NCBI GenBank assembly: GCA_028872875.1
Contig: JAGWOC010000032.1
Location: forward strand, 1 to 33,346
Source: Chloroflexota bacterium
GTDB lineage: Bacteria > Chloroflexota > Dehalococcoidia > DSTF01 > JACRBR01
DNA: 33,346 nt
Direction: 5' to 3'
Every line of letters begins with the position of its first letter. Positions within the stretch are counted from its first letter, which is position 1. Shown here piece after piece: positions 31,722 through 33,346 of this stretch. Position numbers and translations under genes: made by a program. A model generated the notes under the pieces. The model did no database searches. It saw only the letters and a list, made by a program, of their open reading frames with translations, and was not told the origin of the DNA.

Positions 31722-32990
31722 TCAACCGACAGACTGGCGCACGGGATCGCCGATCGACGCCTCGAACGACGCCATCGTCGGCTCGATGTGCAGCGGCTCG
31801 GCCAGCGCGCCCTCGATCGCCTCCTGGGTCTTCAGCCCCGCGCCGGTGATGTAGGCGACGGTCAGCTCGTCGGGCGCGATCTTGCCCTGGAGCGCGAGTT
31901 TCTTGAGGCCGGCGATGACGACGCCGCCCGCCGTCTCGGCGAAGATGCCCTCGCTCTCCGCCAGCAGCTTGATGCCCTCGACGATCTCCGCGTCGTCCGA
32001 TGCGACACCGAAGCCGCCCGATTCCTCCATCACCTTGAGCGCGTAGTAGCCGTCAGCGGGGTTGCCGATGGCGAGCGACTTGGCGATCGTGTTCGGCCGT
32101 ACCGGGCGGATGTTCGTGGTGCCGGCCTCGTACGCGGTGACGATCGGCGAGCAGCCGCGGGCCTGGGCGCCGGACATCTTCGTCTGCACGCTGTCGATGA
32201 GCCAGAGGCGCGACAGCTCCTGCAGCCCCTTCCAGATCTTGACGTACAGCGAGCCGGACGCCATGGGCGCGACGATGTGCTCGGGCGCGCGCCAGCCGAG
32301 CTGCTCGGCGACCTCGTACCCCAGCGTCTTGCTTCCTTCGGCGTAGTAGGGGCGCATGTTGATGTTGACGAAGGCCCAGCGGCGGCCGCCGGGCGTGCGC
32401 TCCTGGTACTTGTCCGCCAGCTCGGAGCAGAGGCGGTTGACGTCGTCGTAGTTGCCGTCGACGGCGACGAGCGTCGCGCCGTACACACTGGAGCCGACGA
32501 TCTTGCCGCGCTCGAGGTCGGACGGGATGAAGACATACGCATCGAGCCCGGCGCTCGCGGCGTGCGCGGCGACGCTGTTCGCGAGGTTGCCCGTCGAAGC
32601 GCAGGCCAGCGTATCAAAGCCGAACTCGCGCGCCTTTGTCGCGGCGACGGTGACGACGCGGTCCTTGAACGACCATGTTGGGTTCGCGCAGTCGTTCTTG
32701 ATGTACAGGTGCTTGAGACCGAGGTGCTCGCCGAGGTTCCTCGCGCGCACGAGCGGCGTGAACCCGGCGTGAATGTCGACGGCGTGCTCCGGATCGACGG
32801 GCAGCAGGTCGGCGTACCGCCAGGCCGTGTTGGGCCCGCGCTCGATCGACGCGCGGGTAACGGTGCGGTGCATCGCCTCGTAGTCATACGAGACTTCGAG
32901 CGGGCCAAAGCAGAATTCGCAGACGTGCAGCGGTTCGAGCGGGTATTCGCGCCCGCACTCGCGGCAGCGCAGGGATCTGGCGAACGGCAT
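31722..32990 (-). CDS. thrC: Threonine-synthase-like PLP enzyme
   Basis: The 422-residue protein has an N-terminal zinc ribbon (C9/C12 and C24/C27), then the fold-II PLP enzyme. The Schiff-base Lys is Lys109 in NPTWSFKDR, where typical threonine synthase has Gly before SFKDR. The Ser/Gly phosphate loop follows in STGNLANSVAA, and the later KSLAIGNPADG and TAGGVVIAG match threonine synthase. Classical activity converts O-phosphohomoserine to threonine. A GGAGGT ribosome site precedes ATG 32990. The operon partners (NIL and MoaD-like) raise the possibility that this variant instead uses a protein thiocarboxylate on an activated homoserine, making homocysteine. The fold is certain, the reaction is not. 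Confidence 0.88.
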   Translation of the reverse strand: MPFARSLRCRECGREYPLEPLHVCEFCFGPLEVSYDYEAMHRTVTRASIERGPNTAWRYADLLPVDPEHAVDIHAGFTPLVRARNLGEHLGLKHLYIKNDCANPTWSFKDRVVTVAATKAREFGFDTLACASTGNLANSVAAHAASAGLDAYVFIPSDLERGKIVGSSVYGATLVAVDGNYDDVNRLCSELADKYQERTPGGRRWAFVNINMRPYYAEGSKTLGYEVAEQLGWRAPEHIVAPMASGSLYVKIWKGLQELSRLWLIDSVQTKMSGAQARGCSPIVTAYEAGTTNIRPVRPNTIAKSLAIGNPADGYYALKVMEESGGFGVASDDAEIVEGIKLLAESEGIFAETAGGVVIAGLKKLALQGKIAPDELTVAYITGAGLKTQEAIEGALAEPLHIEPTMASFEASIGDPVRQSVG

Positions 32991-33036
32991 AACGGCGTAC
33001 CTCCGATGGGTCCGCGCCGACGGGCGGCGGCGGACG

Positions 33037-33055
33037 TGGGATGAGCGCTATCCCA
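33037..33055 (-). promoter_or_regulatory. Leader hairpin overlapping the uORF stop
   Basis: TGGGAT at 33037-33042 pairs with ATCCCA at 33050-33055 around a seven-base loop; a G-U and a C-G pair can extend it outward. It covers the end of the leader frame (TAG at 33050-33048), in the 5' leader of the thrC-like operon. Confidence 0.45.
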
Positions 33056-33110
33056 TGCGGGCGCCCCGGCTCTCCCGGGGCAGAGGCATCGCCATCGAGT
33101 GGAGGGTCAT
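33048..33110 (-). CDS. Met-rich leader peptide upstream of thrC-like operon
   Basis: A 20-residue frame, MTLHSMAMPLPRESRGARMG, lies between the predicted promoter and the thrC-like gene. Four of its residues are Met. It has no strong ribosome site. Two hairpins, at 33063-33081 (inside) and 33037-33055 (at its stop), could respond to ribosome position, as in attenuation. It is too short to judge by coding bias; placement and composition are the support. Confidence 0.35.
   Translation of the reverse strand: MTLHSMAMPLPRESRGARMG
33063..33081 (-). promoter_or_regulatory. Strong leader hairpin (7-bp GC stem)
   Basis: GCCCCGG at 33063-33069 pairs with CCGGGGC at 33075-33081 around a five-base loop. 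It lies within the leader frame of the thrC-like operon. No T tract follows. Confidence 0.5.
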
Positions 33111-33161
33111 GCGGTCCGTGCGCTCCGATCGCAGCATCCGCCACGCGGGCGGACGCCGGGA

Positions 33162-33190
33162 AGTGTACCAGCGGCGTCCGCGGCCAGCAA
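33162..33190 (-). promoter_or_regulatory. Putative promoter of the thrC-like operon
   Basis: On the minus strand TTGCTG (33190-33185) and TACACT (33167-33162) are 17 bases apart. Initiation near 33155 would give a leader of about 165 bases before ATG 32990. A 9-bp inverted repeat (33150-33158 with 33172-33180) spans the -10. Confidence 0.45.
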
Positions 33191-33203
33191 CGTACCAGCG
33201 GCG
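33165..33203. repeat. 12-base direct repeats at the thrC-like promoter
   Basis: GTACCAGCGGCG occurs exactly at 33165-33176 and again at 33192-33203, a spacing of 27 bases from start to start. One copy overlaps the -10 and the other abuts the -35, the placement expected of regulator sites. Confidence 0.6.
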
Positions 33204-33222
33204 CTGACGGTCCGGGCGTGTA

Positions 33223-33257
33223 CCGCGCTCCGCTCACAGCAGCGGAGCGGAGCGCGG
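33223..33257 (-). terminator. 12-bp hairpin after the right-edge gene
   Basis: CCGCGCTCCGCT at 33223-33234 is exactly complementary to 33246-33257 with an 11-base loop. It starts 14 bases after the stop of the right-edge minus gene and ends before the thrC-like promoter, so it probably separates the two transcripts. No T tract. Confidence 0.6.
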
Positions 33258-33271
33258 CACGACGATCCACG

Positions 33272-33346
33272 CTACGCCGGCGCGGCGACCTTCCGCGGCC
33301 TGCCGCGCCTCTTGGGCGCGGCGCCGAGCAGGTCCGGGTTCTTGCG
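33272..33346 (-). CDS. C-terminal end of a gene with AT-hook-like tail
   Basis: Only the last 24 codons are in the window, ending at TAG 33272. They read KNPDLLGAAPKRRGRPRKVA near the end; RRGRPRK is an AT-hook-type minor-groove binding motif. A strong hairpin follows the stop, which supports a real gene end. The family cannot be identified from this fragment; basic tails of this kind occur on several DNA-binding proteins. Confidence 0.5.
   Translation of the reverse strand, partial: RKNPDLLGAAPKRRGRPRKVAAPA

Noticed and set aside
32991-33161. T-box or SAM riboswitch in the thrC-like leader
   Set aside because: No AGGGUGG-type T-box sequence or recognisable SAM-riboswitch core was found by eye.

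Overview
The window is high-GC DNA with dense, mostly unidirectional gene blocks and short intergenic gaps. It reads as a chromosomal segment from a Chloroflexota-like bacterium. The clues are a CofD-type F420 enzyme with an F420-type luciferase-like oxidoreductase, a surface protein ending in an APNTG-like motif plus a membrane anchor, a GreA with an extra N-terminal domain, and promoters with TANNNT -10 boxes placed very close to start codons. This phylum call is inference; no rRNA gene is present to settle it. I saw no tRNA, rRNA, CRISPR array or intact insertion sequence.

Layout. Bases 1-783 hold a left-truncated HNH nuclease gene with A/T-ending codons unlike its surroundings, directly behind ilvD (793-2481, minus). 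Then a plus-strand block: a lipoprotein, an alpha/beta hydrolase, an FTR1-like membrane protein with a tiny membrane partner, and an MFS transporter (2606-6365). A minus-strand block carries dnaJ and an ECF sigma / anti-sigma / SIMPL-protein operon (6465-9966), divergent from lepB (10036-11061). Next come a methyltransferase (minus), phhB, dedA, and a tightly overlapping set mug / zinc-ribbon membrane protein / prmA / rsmE (to 16393). A minus run follows: SDR, cofD, MFS, Yip1-like protein, rsmG (16420-21197), divergent from an unusual greA. Then an enoyl-CoA hydratase with its acyl-CoA ligase, an Arg-rich protein, a D-threonine aldolase-like enzyme, an anchored beta-propeller protein, dinB, a PAP2 phosphatase and an F420-type oxidoreductase. 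The right end is the operon thrC-like / NIL domain / MoaD-like ubiquitin fold (32990 down to 31116) behind a long leader. The last 75 bases are the basic tail of another minus-strand gene.

Most notable: (1) a GreA fused to a tyrosine-recombinase-type core-binding domain; (2) the thrC-like/NIL/MoaD operon, whose MoaD-like protein ends Gly-Gly-Ala-Arg and whose leader encodes a Met-rich 20-residue peptide, which together suggest protein-thiocarboxylate sulfur transfer; (3) the foreign-looking HNH nuclease at the left edge; (4) six genes whose -10 boxes lie only 5-10 bases from the start codon with no Shine-Dalgarno, implying leaderless mRNAs; (5) two unrelated heptameric tandem repeats.
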